From Heterocephalus glaber (Eukaryota; Chordata; Mammalia; Rodentia; Bathyergidae), in NCBI RefSeq assembly GCF_000247695.1, contig NW_004624800.1, positions 8,831,980 through 8,895,979 on the forward strand: 64,000 bases of DNA. Direction: 5' to 3'. The notes beneath the pieces were generated by a model. That model ran no database searches and was not told where the DNA came from. It saw only the letters and a list, made by a program, of their open reading frames with translations. The position numbers were made by a program, and so were the translations under genes. The number at the start of each line of letters is the position of its first letter. The first letter of the stretch is position 1. Below are positions 34,373-45,540 of the stretch, one piece after another.

Positions 34373-37160
34373 GTTCATTTTTACATTGTCAACATTGTGG
34401 AACACTTGTCTAAGGCAATGTAGGAAGTTCTATAATGCCCTATGACCTATGTACCTCCATTATTTTCTTGTTGGGTAGAATGAAACTTAGGTATAATTCT
34501 ATTTATCTGTATATATTTCTTAATCAATTATTATTTTGGATATCTAAACACATATAAGCAAATCTCTACTCAGTAGTCTATGACTTTTTAGGTATATAGC
34601 AAAAATATACTTAAGAACTTTTTTAAAAGGCTCAAATGTTTTAAATATATTAAATCAATAATCACAATATTCACAGGGGAATATTTTAATGTTATAATGT
34701 GAGGATAACATATGAAATTCTACCTTGTGGGGAAAATATGAAATCCCAGTTGTGAGTGAGAAACAAAATTCTGCAATGCTAAAATCAGAAAATATGGATA
34801 AATACTGTTCAAGCCTTGTATTTGGGTATAAATACAGGAAATGTATATACTTTATCATAAAAAAGGCAAAACAATACCAGCTGATTCATAGAATAAAATG
34901 CACTTGTGTATAATATTATGCACTTTTAAATTTTTTATTTTAATTTTTAATTGAAAATAGTTGGCAGAGTTTCAGTTAGACAGGGGGTAATGAGTGCCGA
35001 TATTCTTTGATGAAACTGGCTGACAAAGCAATGCAAAGCTAAGGTGATCGATGTGGAAAAATTGAGTCAGTTAAAGTAGGGAAAGGTAAATGTGACTTTT
35101 GAAACCCATCAATAAAACTAACAGTTGCCATAGTCCTGGATTGTCCACAATGATAAATGATCTTGGGAAGCAAGTTCTATGATAACATTTTTTAAATACA
35201 ATTGGATTTCTTCCTTTATTCCTCTAACTTTCAAATATAAGTTTAATTTTAGAAAATCTCCAAAGAAGAAATAATTGGAATTATTGCTTCAAAAATTAGA
35301 ATGCAATCTGATCAGTTTAGGAGAAAGTTCAAAAGTATGTAGATAACTAGTTACTGAGACAGTGACATTTAAAAGCTAAGATCACACATAGGAAGAGAAA
35401 TAGAGATGAATTTATACCAAGAAAAGATGTGATAGCTGGGAGTGGAATACATTTAAATAAAAAGGAATCTTGCAACAATTTATACCTAAAGCATGTAAAA
35501 AAATCACAATTGATTAGAAAGAGTGGAAAAGAGGAATATCTAAATAAGTAGTGAAAATTTTAGCTGCACAAAGCATAATTTTTCATTCTTACATCACTTA
35601 TTTTAAATGGTATATGCTGTAAGAGAAGGACACAAGAAGATAAACTATGTCTTGTGACTCTCTGCAATCCTGTATCCAGCAGTAATTGATTCTATATAAA
35701 GTAATAGGCTTCACTGAAGGATGTAATCTGCATTGTAATTATTAACTCAATGAAAAATTTTACTTAATTCTCATGAGCTTACACATATTTTCATTCTAGA
35801 GAAGAGAACATTTTTCACACAGAATTATGCTATTAAATATACTCACTCAATGAATAATAACATCACACACTCTACTAGATCTTCTAGAAGGAAAAGTACA
35901 AGCTCATGCCCTGGTCTTGAAGAGTTTTAAACTTGTCAATGTAAACAATATATTTGCACACATACTTTCAAAATAACTGTATATTGCATTTCAGCGATTG
36001 CTTAAAACATAAATGCATATATCTGGATGGAAGCACATGGGATTTGTATGTTTCTTTAATCTCTGCATTTTCTGGCTTTGTGAAATTTTTGTAAATTGAA
36101 GACATTAAATGGAATTACAGCAAATAAAGAGAAGGCAAAGTTAGTAAAAAGGGAAAATTAACATTATCTGTTAATTTATAAGGTTTTGGAGGTTGAGAAC
36201 GCAAAATATTTATCATTTGGATAATAAAATTGTGACAAAGCCCCAGTCAAGATGTGATTTAAGAGGAAAAATGATGTGTGTAGTTTTAGTCTTATTGAGT
36301 TGGTTGTGGCGGCCTGCAGGCCCACCCATGTATTGGAGAAAAGCTGAGAGCTCAGTGCAGAGGAGTATGGGCTGAAACTAGGAAGACAGGCTCATTGGGC
36401 TCATTAATGTTCATTTAATATTTGGTAGAGATAAATCCAGAACTATTTTGAAAACTGAACCTTGGGGAACAATTCCATAGGAAAGCCAAATGTTATCCAA
36501 TGTCCATTTGAAACATCTTAAAACCTATCAGAATATCAAAGTTTTTGCACATTTCTCCCTGTAGGGCTGACAGGCAAACCAATGTTCATTTTAGGAACAT
36601 TCTGAGTTAGGAGGAAACGTTGTCTTCCAATTTCTTAAAATAAATTATAGATTTAGAACTGAATATTTATTCATTACTGTGACAGCAAAATAAAAAGGAT
36701 GCCCTTAGCCCTGGCCAAACAACTTTGCTGCACACTTCATAGCTACACAAAGAGTGGAATGGGTGATCAGTGTCCTCACATTTCATCTGCGCTGACTCAG
36801 AGGTCCGCAGAGCTTCGGACAGCTCTGGGACATCGAGGTACCCAGCAACCTCTCACTCTTGTGAGTAAATGAGTTTCAGCTGCCAGGAAATGGAGAGAAG
36901 GAAGCCTGAAACACAGGAGACACTCGCTGTAGAATGAGGATGACTTCAAGTGCTCAGCCTCAGGCACCTGCTGGTTTAGTCTGGTAGTTTGTAAAGCAAA
37001 ATAAGTAGGACCTATTAAATGAAAGATTCTATTTCTGCTTATTGAATTAAATATTTTATGTCAAAATAACAGAATAGTTTCCACAAAATCATAAAACAGA
37101 AATAAAACATAAAAGTGGATTTTATACATTATAGAAATATATATATGAATGTACACAAAT

Positions 37161-37162
<2 letters not shown>
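34373..37162. other. Single-copy AT-rich DNA, with a GC-richer patch at 36700-36990
   Basis: No gene or clear transposon seen over 2.8 kb. The patch 36700-36990 (ctgcgctgactcagaggtccgcag, gacatcgaggtacccagcaacc) is richer in G/C and CpG than its surroundings, but has no open frame or repeat signature I recognise. It could be a conserved element or a worn LTR. Confidence 0.45.

Positions 37163-37196
<34 letters not shown>
37163..37196. repeat. (AT)n microsatellite
   Basis: About 17 uninterrupted AT units. Confidence 0.97.
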
Positions 37197-37198
<2 letters not shown>

Positions 37199-37290
37199 CA
37201 TGTTTGGCTAGTTTTAATCAAACCAATCAGTGAATATGAGAAGATGACTAGCTTCTCAATAATAAAAATAATACTCAATAACATTTACTT

Positions 37291-37368
37291 CTTTTTTGGT
37301 ACATGAGATCGAACTCAGGTCCTTGACTTGCACAGCAGGCGGTGAAACCACTGAGCTAAATCCCCAGC
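37291..37368 (-). mobile_element. ID-type SINE, reverse copy in a SINE cluster
   Basis: It has a T-rich tail, then ggtacatgagatcgaactcag (box B complement) and actgagctaaatccccagc (box A complement). Target duplications of 15 bp with one mismatch flank it: CAATAACATTTACTT at 37276-37290 and CAATAACATTTATTT at 37369-37383. It faces away from the next copy, so the pair can form an inverted repeat. Confidence 0.94.
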
Positions 37369-37393
37369 CAATAACATTTATTTCTAAAAATTT

Positions 37394-37473
37394 GAGCTGG
37401 GGATTTAGCTCAGTGGTTCTGCCACCTGCCTCACAAGCAGAAGGACCCAAGTTCGATCCCTAGTACAAAAAAA
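37394..37473 (+). mobile_element. ID-type SINE, forward copy 1 in a SINE cluster
   Basis: gctggggatttagctcagtg (box A) and aagttcgatccctagtac (box B) with normal spacing; a short A tail runs into eight G residues (37474-37481). Confidence 0.93.
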
Positions 37474-37487
37474 GGGGGGGGCGTTTT

Positions 37488-37584
37488 GGGGCTGGGGATT
37501 TAGCTCAGTGGTTTTGCCGCCTGCTGCGCAAGCACAAGAATCCGAGTTCGATCGCTGGTACCAAAAAATAAAAAAAATAAAAAT
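37488..37584 (+). mobile_element. ID-type SINE, forward copy 2 in a SINE cluster
   Basis: ggggctggggatttagctca (box A), gccgcctgctgcgcaagcac, gagttcgatcgctggtacc (box B) and an A-rich tail with single T interruptions. This copy keeps the CpG-rich centre best, suggesting it is the youngest of the three. Confidence 0.94.
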
Positions 37585-38552
37585 TCGATATTGTGGAATT
37601 TCAAAGGATCTCTTGGTTTACCTATATAAAGTTGTCTATATGTTAGTTTTTTCAAAATAGTAAAAATTCAGTGACTATTAACATAAGCTGTACATCTTGG
37701 TATAACATACAAAACTATTTACAAAGTACGTATATTTAGTTTCTCTCACACCCTTTATTCACATGTTCAATATCAATAACCATTTTCCCTTTTTCCACAA
37801 AGTTATGTATATTTTTCCATGTGTAACACAGGATAGAATGTAAAAGTGGAGAAGAAAAATTGTGTAGTATGATTTATTCTAATTATCACATCCATTCATA
37901 TTCATAGGCAAAATATACTAATTATATTAATAATGATTATATCAAAAGAGTAAATGTTGGATCCCAGCAATGCGTTTAGGTCTTTAATAATTTACAATTG
38001 CAATCTGCTTCCAAAAATGGTACATAGTATTTAAATACTTATGTTCTAAGTACATCATTGGTTTACATTGAAAACTGATGTTAGGGGCTAAGAACAGTTA
38101 ATGTTCTTACCTCGCATATTTCATTTTTCCTCAAGTCAACTGAAATCCTTATGTGTGAATATATATATATATATATATATAAAAAACAAAAATATATTTT
38201 ACAGTTTTATCTTTGGAATAAGCTGCCTCACCATTTTAACTTTCTTTTCAATAGCATCTGTGACCAATAATCATTGACTCTGCCTAATCACCTGCAGAAT
38301 GGATGTATCATTTCAGTCATTATTCTATGCCAATTATTCAACAATGCATATTTTATTGCATTAAAATATGGTATATCTTCCACATTGCATTATCTATAAT
38401 TTAACTTTGGGGAGTCAAATTAATAATTAAGCATAAAAATCATCATCCATGACATGGAGTCTCAAAATAGCTATAACTGCTTTCATTCCTCTCTTTGTCC
38501 TTCTTGAATTTTCTTGAAAACAGTTCAAGTAGGAGAAACACTACAAAATGTT
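37585..38552. other. Single-copy AT-rich DNA with an AT microsatellite
   Basis: About 950 bp. Holds an (AT)n tract at 38159-38180 and no gene or transposon I recognise. Confidence 0.5.
38159..38180. repeat. (AT)n microsatellite
   Basis: About 11 AT units. Confidence 0.95.
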
Positions 38553-38622
38553 TAAGAATTTGGCTTTTGGAGTCAGAGTCATGCTTTATCTCAGGAAAGT
38601 TATTTAATCTCTGAGTACATTT
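38553..38622 (+). mobile_element. MIR, left half, interrupted by an L1
   Basis: The words ggcttttggagtcagagtc and ggaaagttatttaatctctg are typical of a plus-strand MIR. It breaks off at the L1 and resumes after it (41357: gattattggtaaaatg), in phase with the MIR consensus. The last 17 bases are the target-site duplication. Confidence 0.7.
38606..38622 (+). repeat. Target-site duplication, left copy (twin-primed L1)
   Basis: AATCTCTGAGTACATTT; the right copy at 41340-41356 is AATCTCTGAGTGCATTT, one mismatch in 17. Confidence 0.93.
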
Positions 38623-38929
38623 TTTAAATTAAGTTTATTGATACCTTTTAGGTATACAGTATGACAACATTCATCATTGGGAATTTGTACCTTTACATGA
38701 TACATCTTGGGGCTTTTTTTTTTCCCCATTCCCTTGCCTTCCCATCAATAACTCCATCCCTTCCTATTTACAAGGACTTTGTTTCCATTTTCTTCTTTTC
38801 TCATGTTTATTCCTTTCCCTTCTTTCCTTTGCTATATCCCTCCCACTTCCTCTTTCCCTGTGCCCCTTTTATTCCTATTTCACATTATCTATTATACATT
38901 TTGATCTTTATTTACACTTTTGATTTCAA

Positions 38930-40140
38930 ACACCAGAGAAACTATTCGGTATTTACACATGTATGTCCTATTTATTTCACTTAAGAGTATCTCCTCAAAG
39001 TGCATCCATTTAGCTATAAATATCTCTAGTTTCTCATTCTTTATGGCTTTGTAGCACTCAGTTTTATTTAAAAAAACAAAAATAAAAAACAAAAAAACAA
39101 AACACAACATATGTTCTTTATCCAGTCTTCAGTTGATGGGCAATTGGGCTGTTTCCAAGTTTTAGCTATTACAAACTTTGCCACAATGAACATGGGTGCA
39201 CATATATAGCTGTGGTATGATTCTTTTAATTCTTTTGGGAAGATACCCAGCAGGGGAATAGCTGGGTCAAATGGGACCTCTAATCCTAGTTTATTGAGGT
39301 ATTTCTATACTGATTTTCCACAGTGGTTACACCAGTCTACATTCCCATCAACAGTGGAGAAGACTTCCTTTTTCCCCAGAGCCCTGCCAGCATTTGCTAT
39401 TGGTTGATTTCTTGATGGCAGCCATTTTTCTGGAGTGAGGTGGAATCTCAGCCTTGTTTTCATTTGCATCCCTTGAATGACCAGTGATGTTGAACATATT
39501 TTATATGTTTATTTGCTATTTCTACTTCCTTGTCTGAGAAATGTCATTCATTTCAGATGCCCATTTTTGGACTGGGTCTTTAAATTTGGGAGGCCTGATA
39601 TTTTTAAAGTTCTTTATATATTCTATATAGTAGAGTTTGAGGAACAGCTGGTAAATTTTTTTCCCCATATTGTGTGTTGTCTCTTCATGCTGTTGGTGAT
39701 TTTTCTTGCTGTGTATAAGCTTTTTAAGAAGATGAGATCCCAGTGGTTGTTTCTTTGTGTTATTCCATGTGTGACTGAGGTTTTATTCAAGAAATCTTTT
39801 CCTACACCAAAGTCTTCAAGAGTTCTACCTAACCTCTTTTCCAGCCAGGTTAGTGTTTCTGTTTCAATATTTAGATCTTTGTTCCATTTTGATTTTAGTT
39901 TAGTGCATGGTGAGAGATATAGGTCTAGTTTTAATCTTTGGCAAGTTGAAACTCGATTTTTCCAGCATAATTTATTACAGAGGCCATCTTTCCTCCAGTG
40001 ATGGTGTTTGGCTCGTTTGTCAAAGATGAGGTGGCTGAGTATGTCTGGAGTTGTTTCTGCATCTTCTAATCGATTCCACTAATCCTCAGGTCTATTCCAC
40101 TGATCCTCTCTTTGCCAGTACCGTGCTGTTTTTATCACAT
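38930..40140 (-). pseudogene. L1 ORF2 C-terminal region (broken)
   Basis: Minus-strand coding of the last part of the L1 ORF2 protein: the region after the reverse transcriptase, ending in the cysteine-rich tail. Late-ORF2 words read as complements on the plus strand include ccagttgatgggca-type at 39126-39141, gaacatgggtgcacatatat at 39188-39207, and cagcaggggaatagctgggtc at 39249-39269. Several stops break it. A 174-codon plus-strand frame (39477-40001) is the antisense of this region and is not a gene. Confidence 0.85.
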
Positions 40141-40149
40141 TATCGCTTC

Positions 40150-41339
40150 ACTGCTGAATTCTATAAGACATTTAGAGATGAACTCCTGCCAATACTGTTT
40201 AAACTCTTAAATGCAATTGAAAGGGAAGGAATATTCCTAAATTCATTTCTGGATCCACCGCAACCAAAAAAGAGAACTATAGGCCAATGAACATAATGAA
40301 CATAGATGCAAAAATCGTCAATAAGATACTGGCAAAAAGAATGCCATCATTAAGATCATTAAGAAGATCATACAGGCTGATCAAGTGGAATTCATCCCAG
40401 AAATGCAGGGATGGTTCAACATATGCAAATCAATAAATTAAATACACTATACTAACAGACCCAAAAACCGTATGATCATCTCAATAGACACAGAAAAAGC
40501 ATTTGACAAAATCCAACACCCATTCATGATAAAAATTCTACAGAAAATGGGAACAGACAGTCTTTTTCTCAACCTGATAAAAGCCATCTTTGAAAAACCA
40601 CCAGCCAACATCATACTAAATGGTCAAAACCTGAAATGTTCAAACCTAAATGGTCAAAAATATCATACTAAATGGTCGAAAACTGCTAAATTCAGGAGCA
40701 AGACAAGGATGTCCACTATCACTACTCCTGTTTGATATAGTTCTTGAAGCATTAGCCACAGAAATTAGACAAGAGCAAGAAGTAAAAATAATAAAGATAG
40801 GAAACCAAGAAGTTAAATTGTCATTATTTGCAGATGACATGATACTCTATATAGAAGACCCCAAGAACTCCACCAAAAGTGTTCTAGACTTAATAACTGA
40901 ATTCAGTAAAGTAGCTGGATACAAGGTCAACACACAAAAATCCATAGCTTCTTTGTACACAAAAATCAGACTCCCTGAGAGAGAAATGGGGCAATCAATT
41001 CTTTCACAATAGCATCCAAAATATTGAAATACCTAGGAATCAACCTAACAGAAGAAACTGACTACCTCTACTCTGAAAACTATAGCACTCTGAGAAAAGA
41101 GATTGAAGAGGATATCAGAAAATGGAAAGACATCCTTGCTCCTGGGTAGGAAGAACCAATATAGTGAATATGACCATACTTCCCAAACTGCTCTATAGAT
41201 TGTGTGTAATCTCAATTGAAATTTCAACAGCATAGTTCAAAAAACTTGGGAAAACAACCCAACAATTCATTTGGAACAAGAGGAGACCTAGAATAGCAAA
41301 AGGAATTCTAGGCAACAAAGACAAGGCAGGGGGTATTAC
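40150..41339 (+). pseudogene. L1 ORF2 reverse transcriptase fragment (broken)
   Basis: The plus strand encodes the L1 reverse transcriptase. The start ttcactgctgaattctataa and the segment at 40472-40600 ([11 protein letters not shown]) match the palm domain. The catalytic Phe-Ala-Asp-Asp box is visible at 40827-40838 in an open stretch (40650-41012). A segment is partly duplicated near 40600-40680 (aaatggtcaaaa and related words recur), and stops split the frame. It is inverted relative to the rest of the same L1. Confidence 0.9.
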
Positions 41340-41356
41340 AATCTCTGAGTGCATTT
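41340..41356 (+). repeat. Target-site duplication, right copy (twin-primed L1)
   Basis: AATCTCTGAGTGCATTT; pairs with 38606-38622. Its start overlaps the L1 end by a few bases (acaatct), consistent with microhomology at the junction. Confidence 0.92.
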
Positions 41357-41395
41357 GATTATTGGTAAAATGAAAATTGTTAACATGTTGCTAAC
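41357..41395 (+). mobile_element. MIR, right half, after the L1
   Basis: gattattggtaaaatgaaaa continues the MIR begun at 38553. Confidence 0.6.
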
Positions 41396-41978
41396 CATCT
41401 GTTGGTATGGAAGTAAGTCTACTGATACACGAAACACTCAGTACACTTTTAAACCACATAGCAAGACAAATACAAATAAGAAATAAACCATTCTTCTTGC
41501 ATCCAAGGATCTGTCACCTTAGAAAGAAAATATAAACATTGCAAAGAGCAGTTCAAATGAGGACAATGTATTGCAGAGAAGACATAGTAGTATTTTAAAA
41601 TTTGTAAGTACTTAATCTATTTTAATAAATTAGATTTACTGTGTACATGACACAGAGCTCCACACTTGCTTGAATACAATTTATTAAGATTAAAGTTATG
41701 TGCTCTGATTACATCTTCTAATTTTTAATGACTTTGGAAATTGAAGACATTGACAAGACTATGGAATTACACAAGAAAGATGAAAGATGTAGATGATGGT
41801 AATCTAAGTGGCCTTCAAGATATAAAGACAGTAAGAAATTCTTGCAATTAATCTCCTATTAAATATCAAGGAAACACAGAATGCTCTGCATATTCATCTC
41901 GGCTCTTTTAATTTTTCTATCTTTAAAATTTTATTAATTATTCCAATTGCTCACACTTTATCTAAAACTTTGATTTTG
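41396..41978. other. Single-copy DNA, nothing recognised
   Basis: About 580 bp with no gene or repeat I can identify. Confidence 0.5.
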
Positions 41979-42060
41979 GGCTAAGAGTACAGTTCTATGG
42001 TAAATTCTAACCTGTGGTCCTAGATTTAATCCCCAGGAACAAAACAAGAAAACAAAGCCC
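41979..42060 (+). mobile_element. Worn ID-like SINE
   Basis: gggctaagagtacagttctatggta and gatttaatccccaggaac resemble a decayed tRNA-derived ID body with box A and box B positions kept, followed by an A-rich tail (aaaacaagaaaacaaag). It is far more diverged than the other ID copies, so it is older. Confidence 0.5.
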
Positions 42061-43019
42061 TTCAATCTTTGAATTTTGCATGGGCTAAAGTTGAGCTATG
42101 AAGTCAACTTCTTTACTTTTATGCACACATATTATTTCCTAGGTATACAAGTTCATTATATGTGCTTGGATGTATTCCTATTTGGTTTCTTTGTTCCAGA
42201 ATCATACTATTTTATTTATTGAGATCTTAACAGGTTTCAATACTTTGAAGAATTAGTCCTGCCTTGTCAACAGAATTCTCCTGATTATTCCATTATTAGT
42301 TTATTTTTATTTTAGATTAAATATAGATTAGCATACTTAACATATGCATAACAATGTCTTTATAACATTGAATCTTCCTCTATACAACCATAGGATAATT
42401 AACCAAAAAAATAGTGTATAATGATATTTTTCATACTGAGTTTATACAAGCAGAAAAAGTTTTAAAACCATTCCATTTTTCAAATTCTCCTTGACTCCTT
42501 AAGTGTAGAACAAGTTGTTTCTGAGTGGACAGAAATTTATATAAAGTCCTTATACATTTAAGTCAAAACTCTACATTTTTGTACATCTGTGATTTTTCTA
42601 CTGTATGAGATTTCTATCTTTCAAGAAAAACCAATGCTTGCTTCTTGGACTTGGCATCTAAAGTAGAGTCAAGTTATTTTCAACCTAAGTTTAGTACCAA
42701 TAACGCTCTATTGACTTTGTGTACCCTCGTCTAAAATTGAAGTATGGGGAACATCAAGGGAGCAATATAAGAAAAAAGGAAGTGTCAGACAAATTGTTTT
42801 TTCACATCTACACACTGATAAAAAGATTCTTTTTGGAAGAGGTAATTTTTAGCTTATTAGAGGGTTTAATTATGTTAATGAACATTACAACATCCCAACA
42901 GGGGGTTAGTGTTCACAGCATTCTGATGTAAAACCTTAAAATACCACTTACATATTGCAGAATTAGTATACCTCTGATAGCAATTTGCAAAGAATCTGGC
43001 TCAGTAAAATGCATTTCAG
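42061..43019. other. Single-copy AT-rich DNA, nothing recognised
   Basis: About 960 bp. A 70-codon frame at 42719-42931 has no features that would support a gene. Confidence 0.5.
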
Positions 43020-43215
43020 TAAAGCATAATGCAACATTTATTGACCAGCTATTACTTGTTAAGCACTAAGCTGCTTTTGGAAATGCAGAGATAAGTAAGC
43101 CTTGTGTTTTCTCATGAGGCTCAGAGTTTGTGATAAAGATAGATAGGTACAAAATCCAATCGTGATACAATGTTGGAATGCAACACTTATAAGTATGAAA
43201 AGGTACAAAATACAT
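43020..43215 (-). mobile_element. L2-like LINE 3' end
   Basis: In the plus-strand sense: caacatttattgaccagctat, gttaagcactaagctgctttt, aatgcagagataagtaagcct, ttctcatgaggctcagagtt. These follow the order of the reverse complement of the L2 3' end (the well-known 'tattgagcacctac' series). Strongly diverged. Confidence 0.55.
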
Positions 43216-44099
43216 ACACTTGCATATGTACACTTGTGTATACACACACATACCCCCCCAACACACACCCCCTAAGGTATAAATACAAAGAAGATACAAA
43301 GAAGTATTTTAGGACTCCTAATTCTTGCCACTTTATCTTTTAAAATTCTCACTGCATGTGCAAAACAGGAAAAAAAAATGTAATAATGTGGAAAAAATAA
43401 CATTTTGCAAAGTCAGTTTTATGGAAGTTTTCTAATTTGTGTACTAATGAGAACAAAAACTAAGGTTAAACATATTTAAGGGGTAATATGATTTAATGTC
43501 AAAATTTAAATCACATATTTGCAGTACATGAGTTCTAATAGAAAGAAAATGTCCAGTTTTCTGTTACTGAAAAAGGCCAGGTATTCATGAGTGCCCTAGA
43601 ATTAGCATGCATTTTCTTCTACCTGAAAATTGACTACGTGGAGTGTAGCTAATGAATGGTTGAGAATCACCTGCACATTTTAATACATCTTTAATGGGAA
43701 CTGTGTGGGAGAAATAAATGTGCCTGTGGCATAGGCTTACAAAGAGAAAATGCTCTTAAAGATAAATGTGAGACCCTTGAAGTATGTTTATGGTTATTTT
43801 ACTTCCTGGGGAAACATGTTTCTGAAAGCGTAATGGAAGTTCATGGGAAAATATAAATTTGTATAATTCATCTTTTTTTTGCACATAATTTTAGAGAATA
43901 CCATCAAAGGCATAGAAGATAATCGATTAATTCATTCACAAATTCATTTAGTGTTTACTATAATCTAGGTATTGTAAGCACTGGTAAATCAAGAGGATAC
44001 AATACTAGATATCTAGATATAGCAATATATTTGTGTATACATATGTCTAAATTTTGTGTGGGAGGGTTCAGATAAGCAACCAGAAAACTGACAAAAAGC
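43216..44099. other. Single-copy DNA with a simple (AC)/C-rich patch and a second L2-like piece
   Basis: 43238-43271 is a short imperfect AC repeat with two C runs. A second piece of the 'attcattcacaaattcattt...' type (43929-44010) resembles the same L2 3' end. No gene seen. Confidence 0.45.
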
Positions 44100-45540
44100 C
44101 TGGCTGATGAGTGCTATGGAAAACATTACAGCAATGTATGGGGAAGAAGGATAATGGGGTACCAAAAGAGGGAGTCCAGACTTATATGTGGAAGATAATC
44201 AAGCAATTGTATTATTTGGGAGAGTTCTTGAGCAGAGATGGAAGGGAGGAGAGAGAAAGCAGCAGCTGGCTAACTGTAGGGAAAAAACTTTAAAAAAACC
44301 AAGCAAGAGGTAGAATGATGTGAGTGGTGTATGAAGAGATCAGAGAGCAAACAGAGGTGTCTGATCCCATTAGAGCATTAGGAGCCACTCTGTAACCTGA
44401 AGCTCTTGTTTTAGAATGATCCGGGAAATAATTGGAAAGTTTTCAGTTAGGGGAGAACCATAATCAAACCTATCACGGAGATGGATCCCTTCCAGCTAAT
44501 ATACTGAGAGTAGTTTCCTAGAGGGGCCCAAGGGAGAAGCCGAATGAACAGTTAGCCACTTTCTGCAGTAGATTAGGTCATGGGCGATAATGGTTTGGCT
44601 CATGGTGGTAGTGCAAAAGTGGCAGTAAGTAGTTACATTCTGGATATTTTTCAAGGGAATGTCAACAGGAATTGTGATAGACTACATATGACACATTAGA
44701 AAAAAGTAGAGTCAACCAAACAAGAGAATGGCTTGGAAATATTTGGCCAAAGCCAGAAAGTTGAAATAGTCAGTAAGTGAGATGGGAAACTACTAAGGAA
44801 AATTATGAGGGATTTCCATTTTTTAGCACCTTTCATTTGAGAGTTTAAGTCACTGAAATGGCGAAAACGAAGTTTGGATTTTAAAATGTGCACTCAAGAG
44901 AAGGTTCAGCGTAACAATAGGTATTTTGTCCTTAAGGTAGAGATGATGTTTATAGCCATGATCCTCAGTGAGATGTCCTACAGTGTTAGATCAAGAAGCA
45001 TTCTGAGAATGGGATTCTAGGCCACTCTGAAACTTAGAGAAAAAGAACTTCTAGTTAAAGAGATGTAAAGGAGTAAGAAAGGGGTTGTAGAAGCCCAGTG
45101 GTATCATTCAAGAAAAGAGAGGAGCAACTGTATCACATGTTGCTAATAGGTCCATAAGTGAGGAATGGAAGTTGATAGATGGATTTGGCAATGTGAAAAT
45201 CATTGGTAACTTTGGCAAGACATATTCTGATAATGTTTTAGAGGGACAAAAGCTAAACTAGAGGTACTCAAAAGATAATTAAAGCAGAAAATTTTAGACA
45301 GTGAATACAAATACATCTCTAGGAATTTGGCCCCAAAGATGGTGCAAAGAAAGAGGAGAACTTGAGTAGTTTGTCAGGCCAAGAGACCATTATTATTATT
45401 GTTGTTGTTGTTGTTATTGTTGTTTGGAGGGAAAATAATAGCATGACACCATGACAATGGGGGCAACAGAGTAGAAAGGCAAAATGGAGAAAATGGAAAG
45501 ACATGAAACATCAATGACTGTGGTGGCGAGTTGGATGTCA
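44100..45540 (+). mobile_element. Long ancient mammalian repeat (family not named)
   Basis: Successive words match an old interspersed repeat found across mammals: tagccactttctgcagtagattagg (about 44553-44577), ttctggatatttttcaaggg (44638), tgtcaacaggaattgtgatag (44659), tggaagttgatagatggatttggcaatgtg (45168-45197), catattctgataatgttttag (45221). The elements are spaced over more than 1 kb, so this is one long relic and not chance. I cannot recall its formal name with confidence. Coding frames within are unreliable. Confidence 0.5.
45388..45426. repeat. (ATT)n/(GTT)n microsatellite
   Basis: Four ATT units followed by GTT units with one interruption. Confidence 0.9.

Larger units (their letters stand above)
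38623..41339. mobile_element. L1 with inverted 5' part (twin priming)
   Basis: The left part (38623-about 40140) is the L1 3' end on the minus strand: poly(A) signal (aataaactt complement at about 38632), polypyrimidine complement of the 3' UTR purine tract, and the ORF2 C-terminal region. At about 40140-40150 orientation flips, and 40150-41339 is upstream ORF2 (reverse transcriptase) on the plus strand. The inverted part ends in ORF2 at a point (caaggcagggggtattacaa) that lies only a few tens of bases before where the left part begins (minus-strand aacagcacggtactggcaa). Hence almost nothing is lost. Together with 17-bp duplications, this is the signature of one twin-primed insertion. It landed in a MIR. 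Confidence 0.92.

Noticed and set aside
39477..40001. 174-codon plus-strand open frame
   Set aside because: It is the antisense of L1 ORF2 in the twin-primed L1; the same antisense frame appears in the L1 at 63.57-63.90 kb.
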